Origin: Deltaproteobacteria bacterium
GTDB taxonomy: Bacteria > Desulfobacterota > Desulfobacteria > Desulfobacterales > JAFDMD01
Assembly (NCBI GenBank): GCA_019306185.1
Contig: JAFDMD010000010.1
Coordinates: 1 to 35,084 of the forward strand
Reading direction: 5' to 3'
Length of the DNA stretch: 35,084 nucleotides
Shown here: piece after piece, positions 19,763 through 30,181 of the stretch
How the letters are laid out: every line of letters starts with the position of its first letter
How positions within the stretch are numbered: position 1 is the stretch's first letter
The notes under the pieces: model-generated
Databases searched by the model: none
Told to the model about the DNA's origin: nothing
What the model saw: only the letters and a program-made list of their open reading frames with translations
Made by a program: the position numbers and the translations under genes

Positions 19763-20962
19763 TTATGCCTCCTGCCCAAACGGTATCCAATTAACCTTTT
19801 CATAAGGTTTGCCGCTTGAAGCGTCAATAAGATCGGCTACTATTTTTTCTATATTTAAAACCGTAATATCTATATTTGCCAAGCCTGCAATAAAACTTAT
19901 CAATACAGAAGCCTTAATATCTTGAGCAAGGGTTTTAATCTCTATATAGATTGGACCTCCGGAAAAACCAAAAGCTACGCTTCTATCTATTACTCCTATG
20001 CTTTTTTTCCCGCTCAACGCCCTTATAAGCTCCTCTTCCGGAAAAGGTCTGAACATTTTTATTCTTACAAGCCCTATTTTTATTCCTTCTTCTCTTTTTT
20101 GATCTATTACGGTTTTAATTGTTCCGCACATACTGCCAGACGCTACTATTATAATGTCCGCGTCTGAAGTTTTGTATTCTTCTATTTGCCCCCCGGAATT
20201 TCGCAAAAACCGTTTTTGAAACTCTTTTGTAATTTTTTCGAATTTATTTTTAGCTCGTTGAAGAGCAAGGCAATGTTTATATCTAAGTTCAAGATAACCG
20301 CCAAGTATTCCGTGGCTCCCGCATCCCAAACCTTTTCCGGGTAAAAGCTTCGGTCTTTGTGGCTGTTCTTTTAAAACGGATAAAAATTCGTCAACCTCTT
20401 CGATAGGCGGAATTTCCGCTTTTTCGGATAGATAAGAAAGATAAAACCCATCGTAGTTAACCATAACCGGCAGTTGTATCTCATAATCCTCTGCAAGCCT
20501 GTATGCCATTATCAACATATCTAATATTTCTTGGCAATCTTCGGCGATTAAGCTTATCCATCCGGAATCTCGAACGCTTATCATATCCTGTTGCCCGCAG
20601 GATACGGCTATAATTCCGGGAGTTTCTCTGTTGACGTTTGCCATAACTACCGGCGCTCTTGCTCCGGAAGCGGCAAGTATTGCGTCATACATAAAAACCA
20701 GCCCCCAAGACGATGTGGCGGTAAAAACTCTTCCGCCCGCCAATGATGCGGCGGTAATCGAATTCATCGCCGAATTTTCCCCCTCTACGTTTATTAATTC
20801 CGCGTCAAGCTCTCCGTTTGCATGATATTCGGAAAGTTTTTCTATAACTTCGGATTGGGGAGTAATCGGATAAGCGGCAATTACGTCCGGTCGACAAAGA
20901 GACGCCGCTATTGCGGCGGCTTCGTTGCCGGTTACGACCTTTATTTTAAATTTTTTTTTCAT
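19763..20962 (-). CDS. 2-oxoacid:ferredoxin oxidoreductase alpha subunit
   Basis: ORF 19763-21061; likely start MKKKFKIK at 20962; GNEAAAIAASLCRPDVIAAYPITPQSEVIEKL; VEGENSAMNSITAASLAGGRVFTATSSWGL. Confidence 0.92.
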   Translation of the reverse strand: MKKKFKIKVVTGNEAAAIAASLCRPDVIAAYPITPQSEVIEKLSEYHANGELDAELINVEGENSAMNSITAASLAGGRVFTATSSWGLVFMYDAILAASGARAPVVMANVNRETPGIIAVSCGQQDMISVRDSGWISLIAEDCQEILDMLIMAYRLAEDYEIQLPVMVNYDGFYLSYLSEKAEIPPIEEVDEFLSVLKEQPQRPKLLPGKGLGCGSHGILGGYLELRYKHCLALQRAKNKFEKITKEFQKRFLRNSGGQIEEYKTSDADIIIVASGSMCGTIKTVIDQKREEGIKIGLVRIKMFRPFPEEELIRALSGKKSIGVIDRSVAFGFSGGPIYIEIKTLAQDIKASVLISFIAGLANIDITVLNIEKIVADLIDASSGKPYEKVNWIPFGQEA

Positions 20963-21144
20963 TTTATTATTCTTTTTTGCAGATAAATACTTTAATAATG
21001 GATATTTCTCCCTGTTTATACTTTCATTAAATAGCATTGCATAACAAAATATTTTGTTCATTTTAAAGGCTTACAAAAATTTTAACCGCCGGCTTATTCA
21101 ATACAAGTCGAGGATTAAAATTTAAGTATAACGCAAAAAACGGG

Positions 21145-21432
21145 CTATGCAACGCTATCGGCTTCGGGCTTCATCTCTATTGCCTTGCGGGGACATTCGT
21201 TTGCGCATATTCCGCAGCCTTTGCAAAAATCAAGATTCGGAGTAAAATATTTGTTGTTTACGTCTGTCATGCATTGAACGGGACAATATAAAGCGCAAAA
21301 GCCGCAATATATGCAGAGTTCCAGATCGATTACGGGACGTTTTGCGCGCCAGCTTCCGGTATTCATGCAAAGAAGTTCTTTTTGAGCGTTGGACCATGGT
21401 CCTTCATAGTTAAAATAGCCTTTTATTAGCAT
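21145..21432 (-). CDS. 2-oxoacid:ferredoxin oxidoreductase delta subunit (2x 4Fe-4S)
   Basis: ORF 21145-21498; probable start MLIKGYF at 21432; GSWRAKRPVIDLELCIYCGFCALYCP and CKGCGICANECPRKAIEM. Confidence 0.88.
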   Translation of the reverse strand: MLIKGYFNYEGPWSNAQKELLCMNTGSWRAKRPVIDLELCIYCGFCALYCPVQCMTDVNNKYFTPNLDFCKGCGICANECPRKAIEMKPEADSVA

Positions 21433-21819
21433 TGTTAAAAACCTCGTTAAAACTGTTGAATAATCTCTGATTGTGCTCATTTTACGCTTTATAATCAAAT
21501 TTTAATTCTATAAATGCCGAGCGTCAAAAACGAACAACGAGCAAAGCAATCTGTTATGCAAAATTATTTTGTTATATTTTCGATAATATAACAAATGTCA
21601 AACATAAAAAGGATGATTATAAAAAAGTAAATGAAGTAATAAAGAGATTTCTCCGTTAGATTAGAGATGAGATAACAGGAAAGAGGAAACGAAATGACGG
21701 GAAATAAATTTCCCGTCATTTCGACGGAAGCAGCAAGGAGTAATCTCATAATACCGCCGTTATTATAAAAACCTTTATATAAAAATATTCGGTTATTTAA
21801 AATACTTTTAAAGATTTGT

Positions 21820-21860
21820 CATAACGGATAAAAAAAGTCAATTTTTTTTTATCCGTTATG
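21820..21860 (-). terminator. rpoD 3' hairpin overlapping the stop codon
   Basis: cataacggataaaaaaa / tttttttatccgttatg perfect 17-bp arms with 7-nt loop; rpoD stop lies in the arm. Confidence 0.65.
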
Positions 21861-23601
21861 TAGTTTCAATAAAATGTTTCAACTTTTTACTTCTGGTCGG
21901 GTGCCTTAATTTTCTTAACGCTTTTGCCTCTATTTGTCTTATTCTTTCGCGGGTTACTTTAAAATCTTGCCCTACCTCTTCCAACGTATGATCCGATTTT
22001 TCCCCTATTCCAAATCTCATTCTTAACACTTTCTCTTCTCTCGGAGTAAGGGTGGCAAGCACTTTTCTTGTTTGTTCGGCAAGGTTAAGGTTTATTGCAG
22101 CGTCTGCGGGAAGCGTAATTTTTGTATCCTCTATAAAATCGCCGAGATGGCTATCCTCTTCGTCGCCTATGGGGGTTTCAAGCGAAATCGGCTCTCTTGC
22201 TATTTTAAAAACTTTTCGGACCTTTTCTACGGGATACTCCATTTTTTCGGCAATCTCTTCCGGCGTAGGCTCCCTTCCATACTCCTGAACAAGATATCTT
22301 GCGGTTCTTACAAGTTTGTTTATGGTCTCTATCATATGAACCGGTATTCTTATTGTTCTTGCCTGATCCGCTATTGCTCTGGTAATTGCCTGTCTTATCC
22401 ACCATGTGGCGTATGTGCTGAATTTGTATCCTCGTCTATATTCAAACTTGTCAACCGCCCGCATAAGCCCGACATTTCCTTCCTGTATAAGATCAAGAAA
22501 TTGGAGTCCTCTGTTTGTATATTTTTTAGCTATGCTTACTACAAGCCTTAAATTCGCTTTTATTAATCCGCTTTTTGCCTTTTTTGCCTCTTTTCTTCCC
22601 GCCGCGGCGTCGTCCAATATTTTTTTGCATGTTCTTATATCGGATTTAATATATATTTCCCGCTCTTTTATACTTGCTATAAGCCATTTGCTTTTTTCAT
22701 ATAATTTTTTAATTTGCTCTTTCTCAATATCAGGACAAGAAGCGCCTGCCCATTTGCAAAAACCTTTTTCTTCGGAGATATTATCCATAAAATCGTTTAT
22801 AGGCTTTTTTGTTATATTAACGCACTCCCTAAACCTTTTATCCATTGTTTCAAACCATTCGTAATGTTCTTTTAAAGCGTTTTCCATCTCCTCTATTATC
22901 TTGCTTTCAAATCTCCAGTCTTTAATCTTATCAAATATTTTTTTATTTCTTCTACCTATACATTTTAAACTATTGCTTCGTTCCGCAATGTCTAATTTAT
23001 CGAAAAAAAGTTTATTTCTAAATTCTTCATTCTCTTCATGTATTTCTTTTATTTCATTTATTGCGGTTATATATTTTTCTATTTGAAACGCCTCGTCAAC
23101 ATATGTATCTACTTCGTCCACGTCTCGCAAAACATGTTTGGGTCTTAACTCCCCGCTCATTATTTGCTCGCCATATTCTATAATGCATTCTACGCCGATA
23201 GAGGAGCGTAAAAGGGCGTTTAAAACGTCTAATTCGCCAATTTCTATTTTTTTTGCTATCTCGGTTTCATCTTCTCGGCTGAGCAGATCCATAATCCCCA
23301 TTTCTCTTAAATACATTTTAACAGGATCGGTTACGGTATTAAAACCGCTGGAGCTTTCCCCCTTTTTTTTATCTTTGGCTTTATTCTTTTTTTTAACGTT
23401 TGCCTTTTTTTCGTCTTTTATTTCAATTCCGGTTTTCTCCAAAAGAGATAGCAACGCTTCAAAATCTTCCGCTGTTTTTATTTTCTTGGAAACAATTTTG
23501 CTTATCTGTTCATAAGTAAATGGTCCGTCTTTTTTTAATTTTTCTATCAGTTCGCTTAATATTTTTTTATTATCTTTTTTTTCTGCAGACTGATTTGCCA
23601 T
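21856..23601 (-). CDS. rpoD: RNA polymerase sigma factor RpoD (sigma-70)
   Basis: [54 protein letters not shown]-terminal [14 protein letters not shown]. Confidence 0.97.
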   Translation of the reverse strand: MANQSAEKKDNKKILSELIEKLKKDGPFTYEQISKIVSKKIKTAEDFEALLSLLEKTGIEIKDEKKANVKKKNKAKDKKKGESSSGFNTVTDPVKMYLREMGIMDLLSREDETEIAKKIEIGELDVLNALLRSSIGVECIIEYGEQIMSGELRPKHVLRDVDEVDTYVDEAFQIEKYITAINEIKEIHEENEEFRNKLFFDKLDIAERSNSLKCIGRRNKKIFDKIKDWRFESKIIEEMENALKEHYEWFETMDKRFRECVNITKKPINDFMDNISEEKGFCKWAGASCPDIEKEQIKKLYEKSKWLIASIKEREIYIKSDIRTCKKILDDAAAGRKEAKKAKSGLIKANLRLVVSIAKKYTNRGLQFLDLIQEGNVGLMRAVDKFEYRRGYKFSTYATWWIRQAITRAIADQARTIRIPVHMIETINKLVRTARYLVQEYGREPTPEEIAEKMEYPVEKVRKVFKIAREPISLETPIGDEEDSHLGDFIEDTKITLPADAAINLNLAEQTRKVLATLTPREEKVLRMRFGIGEKSDHTLEEVGQDFKVTRERIRQIEAKALRKLRHPTRSKKLKHFIETT

Positions 23602-23620
23602 AATTATGCCTCCTAATAGA

Positions 23621-25417
23621 TTAAGATACAGGGGTAAAACCCACTTCTTTTTTTAAAACCTCTAATAACCTATCTATATTATTTTGATATTCCAATTTTT
23701 TAAAACGATTCTTTTTTTCTAATAATGAATTAATATTATTTTGATGTCCGGCGTTTTTTATTAATTGGTTATATCGCTTTTTTAATTTATTTATTGTTTG
23801 AATTTGGAACTGTTCTATTAACTTAATACAGCTTTTCGTGTCCCAAACCTCCTCTTTTATTGCCAAAAAGGATATTATTTTATTCTGCTCTTTGTCTTCC
23901 AAGTACATAATATCCGATATACTATCGGTTTTACCCTTTTTATTTAAAATATTATACCCGATCTTTTTCAATTGCTGATTTTCAAAATATGATAATATAT
24001 CCTTGTTTTGCACCTTATCTATTATTTGCGGGAACTGAAGCATCATAGTAATAATTTTTTCTTCCATTTTAAATTTTGTTCCGCTTGTACTCGGCTCGGT
24101 TATCTTTTTTCCGACATATTGTTTTTCTCTGTTTTGAAAGCTTTTTTTTAATTTTTCTATTATATGTTCCTCGTCAACCCCTACCGCTTCGGAGGTCTTT
24201 TTTATGTATAAGGCTCTTGCCACATTATCCTCTACGGATGATATGGGCTTAATCATCTCTTCTATTATTCTAATCTTTCCTTCTACTGAAAGCCCGTATT
24301 TTTTAACGGCAAGATCAATGAAAAAATTCATAAAAGATAATGTGTTTTCCGAAAGTTTATAAAAGGCTTCGCTCCCGAATTTTAATAAAAACAGGTCAGG
24401 GTCGTATCCTTTCGGCAATATCATAACATCGGCGGTTACCCCTTCTTTTATAAAAATGCCCGCGCTTCTTGCGGCAGCTTTTCCCCCTGCTTCATCCGCG
24501 TCATAAACAAGCGTCATCTTATCGGCATACCCTTTTAACATTCTTATATGGTCTGCTGTCAAAGCCGTGCCGAGAGTTGCGACGCTATTTTTTATACCGT
24601 AAGAAAAAAGGGCGAGTAGATCAAAATAACCTTCTGCAATATAAACATTTTTTTTACTTCTTATCTCCTCTTTTGTAGAAAAAAAACCGTATAGAGATTT
24701 ACTTTTATTGTATATTGAAGTTTCCGGAGAGTTAAGATATTTAGGCGTTGAATCGTCTATTGCTCTGCCCCCGAAGCCTATAACTCTTTTGCCTGCATCA
24801 ATTATAGGAAAAATTATTCTGTTTCTGAAACGATCATAATATCCGCTATTTTTAGAAATTATAAGCCCCGCTTTTTCCAGTATATTCGGAGCAAATTTTT
24901 TTGTTAAGGCTTTATACAAGCCGTCCCACATATTTAAAGAATATCCGAGATAAAATTTGTTAATAATCTTGTCCGTTATTTTTCTTTTTTTCAAATAATC
25001 AAGGGCTACTTTTCCTTTGCTTGTATTTAATAGAAGATAATGAAAATATTTTGCGGCTTCTTTGTTAGCGTTAACCATCTGCTCTTTTTCGGCTATTTTT
25101 TTCTTCTGAAAATCGGTCATACCGGAAAGCGGAAGCGGTATTCCTGTTTTGTCCGCAAGCATTTTAACCGCTTGCGGAAAAGATAAGCTATTATGCTTCA
25201 TTAAAAAGCTAAACGCATTACCTCCCTCATTACATCCGAAACAATGAAATATCTGTTTTTCCGGATTTACCGTAAAGGAGGGAGTCTTTTCGGAATGAAA
25301 AGGGCAAAGACCCAAAAAATTTCTGCCGGCTTTTTTTAAATTAACATATTCGGATATTAGATCCACAATATCTACGGAGTTTTTAATCTCCGATATTTTT
25401 TCTTCGGGAAAATACAT
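23621..25417 (-). CDS. dnaG: DNA primase
   Basis: Zinc-binding [30 protein letters not shown]; Toprim EGYFDLLAL and VYDADEAG. Confidence 0.97.
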   Translation of the reverse strand: MYFPEEKISEIKNSVDIVDLISEYVNLKKAGRNFLGLCPFHSEKTPSFTVNPEKQIFHCFGCNEGGNAFSFLMKHNSLSFPQAVKMLADKTGIPLPLSGMTDFQKKKIAEKEQMVNANKEAAKYFHYLLLNTSKGKVALDYLKKRKITDKIINKFYLGYSLNMWDGLYKALTKKFAPNILEKAGLIISKNSGYYDRFRNRIIFPIIDAGKRVIGFGGRAIDDSTPKYLNSPETSIYNKSKSLYGFFSTKEEIRSKKNVYIAEGYFDLLALFSYGIKNSVATLGTALTADHIRMLKGYADKMTLVYDADEAGGKAAARSAGIFIKEGVTADVMILPKGYDPDLFLLKFGSEAFYKLSENTLSFMNFFIDLAVKKYGLSVEGKIRIIEEMIKPISSVEDNVARALYIKKTSEAVGVDEEHIIEKLKKSFQNREKQYVGKKITEPSTSGTKFKMEEKIITMMLQFPQIIDKVQNKDILSYFENQQLKKIGYNILNKKGKTDSISDIMYLEDKEQNKIISFLAIKEEVWDTKSCIKLIEQFQIQTINKLKKRYNQLIKNAGHQNNINSLLEKKNRFKKLEYQNNIDRLLEVLKKEVGFTPVS

Positions 25418-25432
25418 ATATTTAAGCCGTTG

Positions 25433-26155
25433 CTACAAAGCTATTTTAAGCGCTTCCTTTAAATCGAGAGTTTTCTCGTAAAGGGCTCTTCCGGTTATAA
25501 TGCCTGTTACCCCGCTTTTTTCCAATAAAAGAAGCTGTTTTATATCGTTTATATCCGATACGCCTCCGGAAGCGATAATAGGAGTCGAAACAGATTCCGC
25601 AAGCATGCGGGTAGTTTCGATATTAGGTCCCGTCTGCATTCCGTCTCTGCTTATATCCGTAAAAATTATAGCCGCTATTTCCAAATCTTCAAACCGTTTT
25701 GCAAGTTCTACCGCTGTTATATTAGATGTTTGCAGCCAGCCTTCCGCAGCCGCAAAACCCTCTTTAGCGTCTATTCCGATTATTATTTTCCCAGGATATT
25801 TTTTGCATGCCTGTTTTACAAATTCAGGATTTTTTATAGCTTCCGTGCCTATGATAATTCTGCTTACTCCTATATTAAATACCTTGTCTGCGTCGTTAAG
25901 ATTTCTAACGCCTCCGCCAAGCTGAATAGGAACTTTAGCTTTATCGGCTATTTTTGCTATAACATTTAAATTTATCGGCTTTTTTGCTATTGCGCCGTCC
26001 AAATCTACGACATGAAGCCTTTTTGCCCCTTCTTTAACCCATTTTTTTGCTGTTTCGGAAGGATCGTCGCTATAAATAGTCTGCTTATCCATCCTTCCTT
26101 GTAAAAGACGAACGCATTTGCCGTTTTTAATATCTATGGCGGGTATAATAATCAT
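25433..26155 (-). CDS. hisA: phosphoribosylformimino-5-aminoimidazole carboxamide ribotide isomerase
   Basis: MIIIPAIDIKNGKCVRLLQG; IQLGGGVRN; FTDISRDGMQTGPN; IASGGVSD. Confidence 0.96.
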   Translation of the reverse strand: MIIIPAIDIKNGKCVRLLQGRMDKQTIYSDDPSETAKKWVKEGAKRLHVVDLDGAIAKKPINLNVIAKIADKAKVPIQLGGGVRNLNDADKVFNIGVSRIIIGTEAIKNPEFVKQACKKYPGKIIIGIDAKEGFAAAEGWLQTSNITAVELAKRFEDLEIAAIIFTDISRDGMQTGPNIETTRMLAESVSTPIIASGGVSDINDIKQLLLLEKSGVTGIITGRALYEKTLDLKEALKIAL

Positions 26156-26808
26156 TTTAACTCTTTTAAAATATTATTTAACCCTTCATAAGCCATATCT
26201 TGCGCCGTAACCCATTTGCCGGATCTTTTAAAAAATTGACTTATGCCGAACAGATTATCGCTTAAAGGCTTTTGAGTTTCTATAAAATTTTCGCTTCTTA
26301 CAATGTTTTCCGCTTTTACGTCTATAACATAAATATTAAAGGTTACCGAAGCGGGCGAATCCGCCGCGTAATCCGCGCCTACTCTATCTTCAAATCTATA
26401 AATATATCCCGATAGAACAATATCAGCGCCGGCATTTTTACCTCGTTGAATAAAAGAATCAATATCATTGGCGGAAACATCCGAATAAAGGTTTGAAGCG
26501 ATTTCTATTATGCCGAACTTTTTACTCTCCGCGGCAAGCGTAACAAGAGTTTCGGTCATAAAATCGGAAGAATTCCGATCAACCTTTCCCGTTTTAAAAT
26601 AATCTCCGCTTAAAAGAGATTTGACCATTGCTTGATCTCCGTAAATTTTTGACATATCTACAAAAGGAACTACAAGGGTTTTGCTTATTTGAGGCAGAGG
26701 CTCTTCAACCGTTTCCGGCTGTTTTAAATTATTCGGGTTTGTTTTAACGCAAGAAAATGTTAAAACGGATAACAACAAAAACAAAGCGATTAAGATTAAT
26801 CTTTTCAT
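26152..26808 (-). CDS. predicted lipoprotein (CsgG/LpoB-like fold suggested)
   Basis: Signal peptide with LTFSC lipobox; FVDMSKIYGDQ...GADIVLSGYIYRFEDR; 4-nt overlap with hisA. Confidence 0.7.
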   Translation of the reverse strand: MKRLILIALFLLLSVLTFSCVKTNPNNLKQPETVEEPLPQISKTLVVPFVDMSKIYGDQAMVKSLLSGDYFKTGKVDRNSSDFMTETLVTLAAESKKFGIIEIASNLYSDVSANDIDSFIQRGKNAGADIVLSGYIYRFEDRVGADYAADSPASVTFNIYVIDVKAENIVRSENFIETQKPLSDNLFGISQFFKRSGKWVTAQDMAYEGLNNILKELK

Positions 26809-26841
26809 CTGTATTCACTATCCTTTCATAGAAAAAAAAAT

Positions 26842-27432
26842 TTAAAAAACGCCTTTTGTAGATCGGGCGCCTTTTATTCTTTTATCAAATGAAACGGCTT
26901 CGGATAAGGCTCTGCCTAATCCCTTAAAAACCGATTCTATTACGTGATGCTTATTTTCCCCGTAAGGGACGTTGACATGTAAATTCAAGCCTCCTTTTGA
27001 AACAAAGGCTTTTAAAAACTCTTTTGTTAAAGAAATATCAAAATCTCCGTAATTATCGCAAATATCGCAAATATTATAAACAAGATAAGGTCTTTTGGAT
27101 AGGTCAACCGATATGTAAGATAAAGCTTCGTCCATAGGAGTCGCGGCGTATCCGTATCTTTTAATCCCTTCGCGCGTTCCTAAAGCCTTATCAAAAGCTT
27201 CGCCCAATACTAACCCGACATCCTCTACGGTATGATGAAAATCAACCTCGATATCCCCTTTTGCTTTAATAAACAGATTAAAAAAGCTATGCGCCGAAAA
27301 AAGATTGAGCATATGATTAAAAAAGGGTATTTGGGTTTCAACCTCGCAGGCTCCGCTTCCATCAAGCATAAGTTGAAGCGATACCGAGGTTTCCGTTGTT
27401 TTTCTTGTTATTTCCGCTATACGATTTTTCAT
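26842..27432 (-). CDS. hisB: imidazoleglycerol-phosphate dehydratase
   Basis: FFNHMLNLFSAHSFFN; DFHHTVEDVGLVLGEAF; NKHHVIESVFKGLGRAL. Confidence 0.96.
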   Translation of the reverse strand: MKNRIAEITRKTTETSVSLQLMLDGSGACEVETQIPFFNHMLNLFSAHSFFNLFIKAKGDIEVDFHHTVEDVGLVLGEAFDKALGTREGIKRYGYAATPMDEALSYISVDLSKRPYLVYNICDICDNYGDFDISLTKEFLKAFVSKGGLNLHVNVPYGENKHHVIESVFKGLGRALSEAVSFDKRIKGARSTKGVF

Positions 27433-27596
27433 AGACTTCTTTGATATTTTTATGATACATCCAAATATGATACATCCAAAATCGAAACCTGTTTGATATA
27501 TTAATTTTTAAATATAATCAAGGTATAAAATCGGATTATAGTTATTTTTTCAAATTCTTTACAATGGCAGCAAGAAGACGGGTTTAAAAAAATAAT

Positions 27597-27798
27597 AAAG
27601 GGATTTCTCGCTGCGCTCGAAATGACAAACTTCTTATTCCGGACGAACATTTTTTTACTCTGTTATTTGGACAAACGTTATCTTTGTCTGTCATTTCGAA
27701 CGAGCGAAGCGAGGAGAAATCCCTTAATAAAAAGCGACAAATAATAGATATTGGCAAAACCGTTTACGTTTAAAATGTAAGTTTTTCAGTATCGACTA
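27597..27798 (-). repeat. family A/cassette I copy A8 (one end)
   Basis: tgtcatttcgaacgagcgaagcgaggagaaatcccttaataaaaagcgacaaataatagatattggcaaaaccgtttacgtttaaaatgtaagtttttcagtatcgacta. Confidence 0.8.
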
Positions 27799-27848
27799 AT
27801 TAAATTATAAACAGAAAAAGTTTTATGGTTAAAAAAATTATTATAAAA

Positions 27849-27913
27849 GGAAATGTCCAAAGTTTTTTGCATAGCGACAAGCAAAAGCCGTGCAAAAAAC
27901 TTTGAACGTCTCC
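27849..27913. repeat. long hairpin, 14-bp perfect core extended to 23-bp arms
   Basis: ggaaatgtccaaagttttttgca (27849-27871) vs tgcaaaaaactttgaacgtctcc (27891-27913); 3 mismatches, 19-nt loop. Confidence 0.8.
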
Positions 27914-28030
27914 AAACTGAATTTAAATAAAAGCAATCTCAATTATATAGAATAGGGTTAAGCGAAAAAAAATGATTATACAAAATAATCAAGGAATTTT
28001 TCCCTTCGGGCGCAATGACAGAATCTTTAT

Positions 28031-28160
28031 GCCTAACAAAGCAGTTTGTTAGGTTGCAAGGCAAAAATTTTAACCGGAGTAATAAGGGTAGTATTTCCAG
28101 AATTAAAGTTTTCACATAACGCTGCAAACGGGAAAACTACAAAGTTATCCGCCAAAATTT
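28031..28160. repeat. family B copy B3
   Basis: cctaacaaagcagtttgttaggttgcaaggcaaaaattttaacc ... aacgctgcaaacgggaaaactacaaagttatccgccaaaattt. Confidence 0.75.
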
Positions 28161-28177
28161 AAAAGAGAAAACATAAA

Positions 28178-28453
28178 ATGACGCAACGCGTAAAACTATA
28201 TGTAACAGGCAAAGTTCAAGGGGTATATTTTAGAGTATATACAAAAGAGGAGGCAAACCGTTTGGGATTAACCGGAACCGTTAAAAACCTTGAAGACGGC
28301 GGCGTTGAAATAATTGCGGAAGGGAAAAAAGAGAAGCTTGATAAATTAATAGAATGGACAAAAACAGGCTCGCCTAACGCAAAAACGGAAAACGTGTCGA
28401 TAAAATTTTACGGCGCTATAAACAAATGGGAAAGCTTTAAAATAATAAAATAA
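28178..28453 (+). CDS. acyP: acylphosphatase
   Basis: KLYVTGKVQGVYFRVYTKEEANRLGLTGTVKNLEDGGVEIIAEG. Confidence 0.95.
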   Translation: MTQRVKLYVTGKVQGVYFRVYTKEEANRLGLTGTVKNLEDGGVEIIAEGKKEKLDKLIEWTKTGSPNAKTENVSIKFYGAINKWESFKIIK

Positions 28454-28732
28454 AACAGCCTCTTTTTTAATTATTATGGCAAATAAATAAAATTTTCATT
28501 GAAATTAAGATTAAAAAATATATATATAGCGAAACCGCTTTAAACGGTTCGCGTATTCAACCTGTAAATTCTTTTACTCTACTTGCAACTAATCCTCCTT
28601 ATGTAAAAAAGCGGCTTATAAAATAATAAAGTTATATTATACTTACGCAGGAGTTAAATTCTATTTCTAAAAAAAATAATTTCGGCTAATAAAATTAATT
28701 AATAAATGCAAAATTAATAATTACGGAGGAAT

Positions 28733-29512
28733 ATGAAAAAAATAGCTTTTTTTTTAATAACAATTTTACTTATCGGGTTTTCAAGCTCTTTATACGCCCA
28801 AGAAAATACAAACCCCAAAGACGAACAAGTTTATTCGGTTTTAGGAACCCTTTATAACTGGAAAAGCTCATGGGAAGGGAAAAACCTCGATCAATACATA
28901 TCCTTTTATCATCCCATGAAAAAATTTGCAGGACTGCCAATAGATAAATTCAAAGAAAGAAAAAAATATATATTTAAAAAAGCGGGAAAAATTGCTCTAT
29001 CCATATCAGACCTTTGCGTTAAAGAGAAACAAGGCAAAATCATTACCGAATTTACGCAGTATTATAATGTGAAAAACCGTTTGGATATAGGAAAAAAAAA
29101 GTTAACATGGGCAAAATCCGGAAAAAAATGGCAAATTATTTCCGAACAATTTACGGCGATGAAAAATAAAGAGAATATAAAATCAAGCTTTATCGGCGTA
29201 AAAACTCTGGAAAAAAATAAAAAGGAAATTTTTGTTTTAAAGATTAGCGAAGCCAATTTTAAACGGCTTAAAATGCGGCAATCCGTAGGGACTACATTTA
29301 AATTTATAATCGATTTTCCGCAAAGCTATAAATTCGCTCCTCAAGCTCCTTCTATAGTACATCTTAAAAGTTCTCTTATAGAAGGCGCTGTAATATATAA
29401 ATATGAAAACTGCTATTTAAAACGAGGCGTTATTTTTCTAACTCCTAATAAGGATTATAAAATAGCAGGCTCATACGACAAAGGTTTTGCGGTATTTTTA
29501 ATTCAAAACTAA
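28733..29512 (+). CDS. exported protein with SnoaL/Cds6-like domain
   Basis: Signal peptide; YSVLGTLYNWKSSWEGKNLDQYISFYHPMKKFAG resembles Cds6 C-terminal domains of L,D-transpeptidases; no transpeptidase domain in this ORF. Confidence 0.6.
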   Translation: MKKIAFFLITILLIGFSSSLYAQENTNPKDEQVYSVLGTLYNWKSSWEGKNLDQYISFYHPMKKFAGLPIDKFKERKKYIFKKAGKIALSISDLCVKEKQGKIITEFTQYYNVKNRLDIGKKKLTWAKSGKKWQIISEQFTAMKNKENIKSSFIGVKTLEKNKKEIFVLKISEANFKRLKMRQSVGTTFKFIIDFPQSYKFAPQAPSIVHLKSSLIEGAVIYKYENCYLKRGVIFLTPNKDYKIAGSYDKGFAVFLIQN

Positions 29513-29556
29513 TGCTCAAAAAATGGTTATAAATGCAGGTTTCGGCATCGAACAAA

Positions 29557-29585
29557 GTAGGGACAGAACATTGTTCTGTCCCTAC
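29557..29585. repeat. near-perfect palindrome gtagggacagaaca-t-tgttctgtccctac
   Basis: 14-bp perfect arms with 1-nt centre, 44 nt after the upstream gene stop. Confidence 0.9.
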
Positions 29586-29728
29586 GGAATATTAACGGCT
29601 TACCTTCCCTATAAATATTTATAAAATTTTAAAGCCCCCACAAGCTTACCTTAAGCGCAAGTTGAGTTTTTGCTTCCTAACCAAAACAAAGCCGAAAATC
29701 CGAGACAACAAGCAAAAAGCGGAGCAAA

Positions 29729-29820
29729 CAAACTCGGACATAGCCGAATTGATTTAAATCGGCATACGCTTATTACTCAGCCCAACAAATCTTGTTAAAT
29801 CATTTTATTGGAATCTATCT
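29729..29820 (+). repeat. block C repeat, copy 2 (immediately upstream of A6)
   Basis: caaactcggacatagccgaattgatttaaatcggcatacgcttattactcagcccaacaaatc... as at 17144-17235. Confidence 0.8.
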
Positions 29821-29825
29821 ATAAT

Positions 29826-30036
29826 TAGTCGGCGCTGAAAAACCTGCATTTTAAACGTAAACGGTTTTGCCAATATCTATTATTTATCCCTTAATTAGCG
29901 CCTTCTGTTCTTATCCTTTGTTCCTTTGTACAAATCTTTTTGCGACTAATAATGAGGATTTTATCTTAATATTTGCAAGAAAATATTAAAATCTATAATA
30001 ATTACAATATGTATTATGCTTTTTCAGCATCGACTA
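29826..30036 (+). repeat. family A MITE-like element, copy A6, both ends present (211 bp), lacks cassette I
   Basis: tagtcggcgctgaaaaa ... tttttcagcatcgacta; internal homology to A5/A7 but without the gaaatgac-type cassette. Confidence 0.88.
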
Positions 30037-30039
30037 ATT

Positions 30040-30181
30040 AAATTTTGTGGGATAACAAAGTAGTTTGTTCGTTTGCAAGACGAAAAAAAATTTTAACCGC
30101 AGGAATAGATTAACTATTTCGAGGATTAAATTTTTTTTTCAACGCCGCAAACGGGCAAACTACTTTGTTATCCCCAAAATT
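30040..30181. repeat. family B copy B4
   Basis: aaattttgtgggataacaaagtagtttgttcgtttgcaagacg ... cgccgcaaacgggcaaactactttgttatccccaaaatt; abuts the stop codon of the ABC ATPase gene. Confidence 0.85.

Noticed and set aside
22052-23515. Several plus-strand ORFs opposite rpoD
   Set aside because: Antisense to rpoD with low-complexity hydrophobic translations; no supporting signals.
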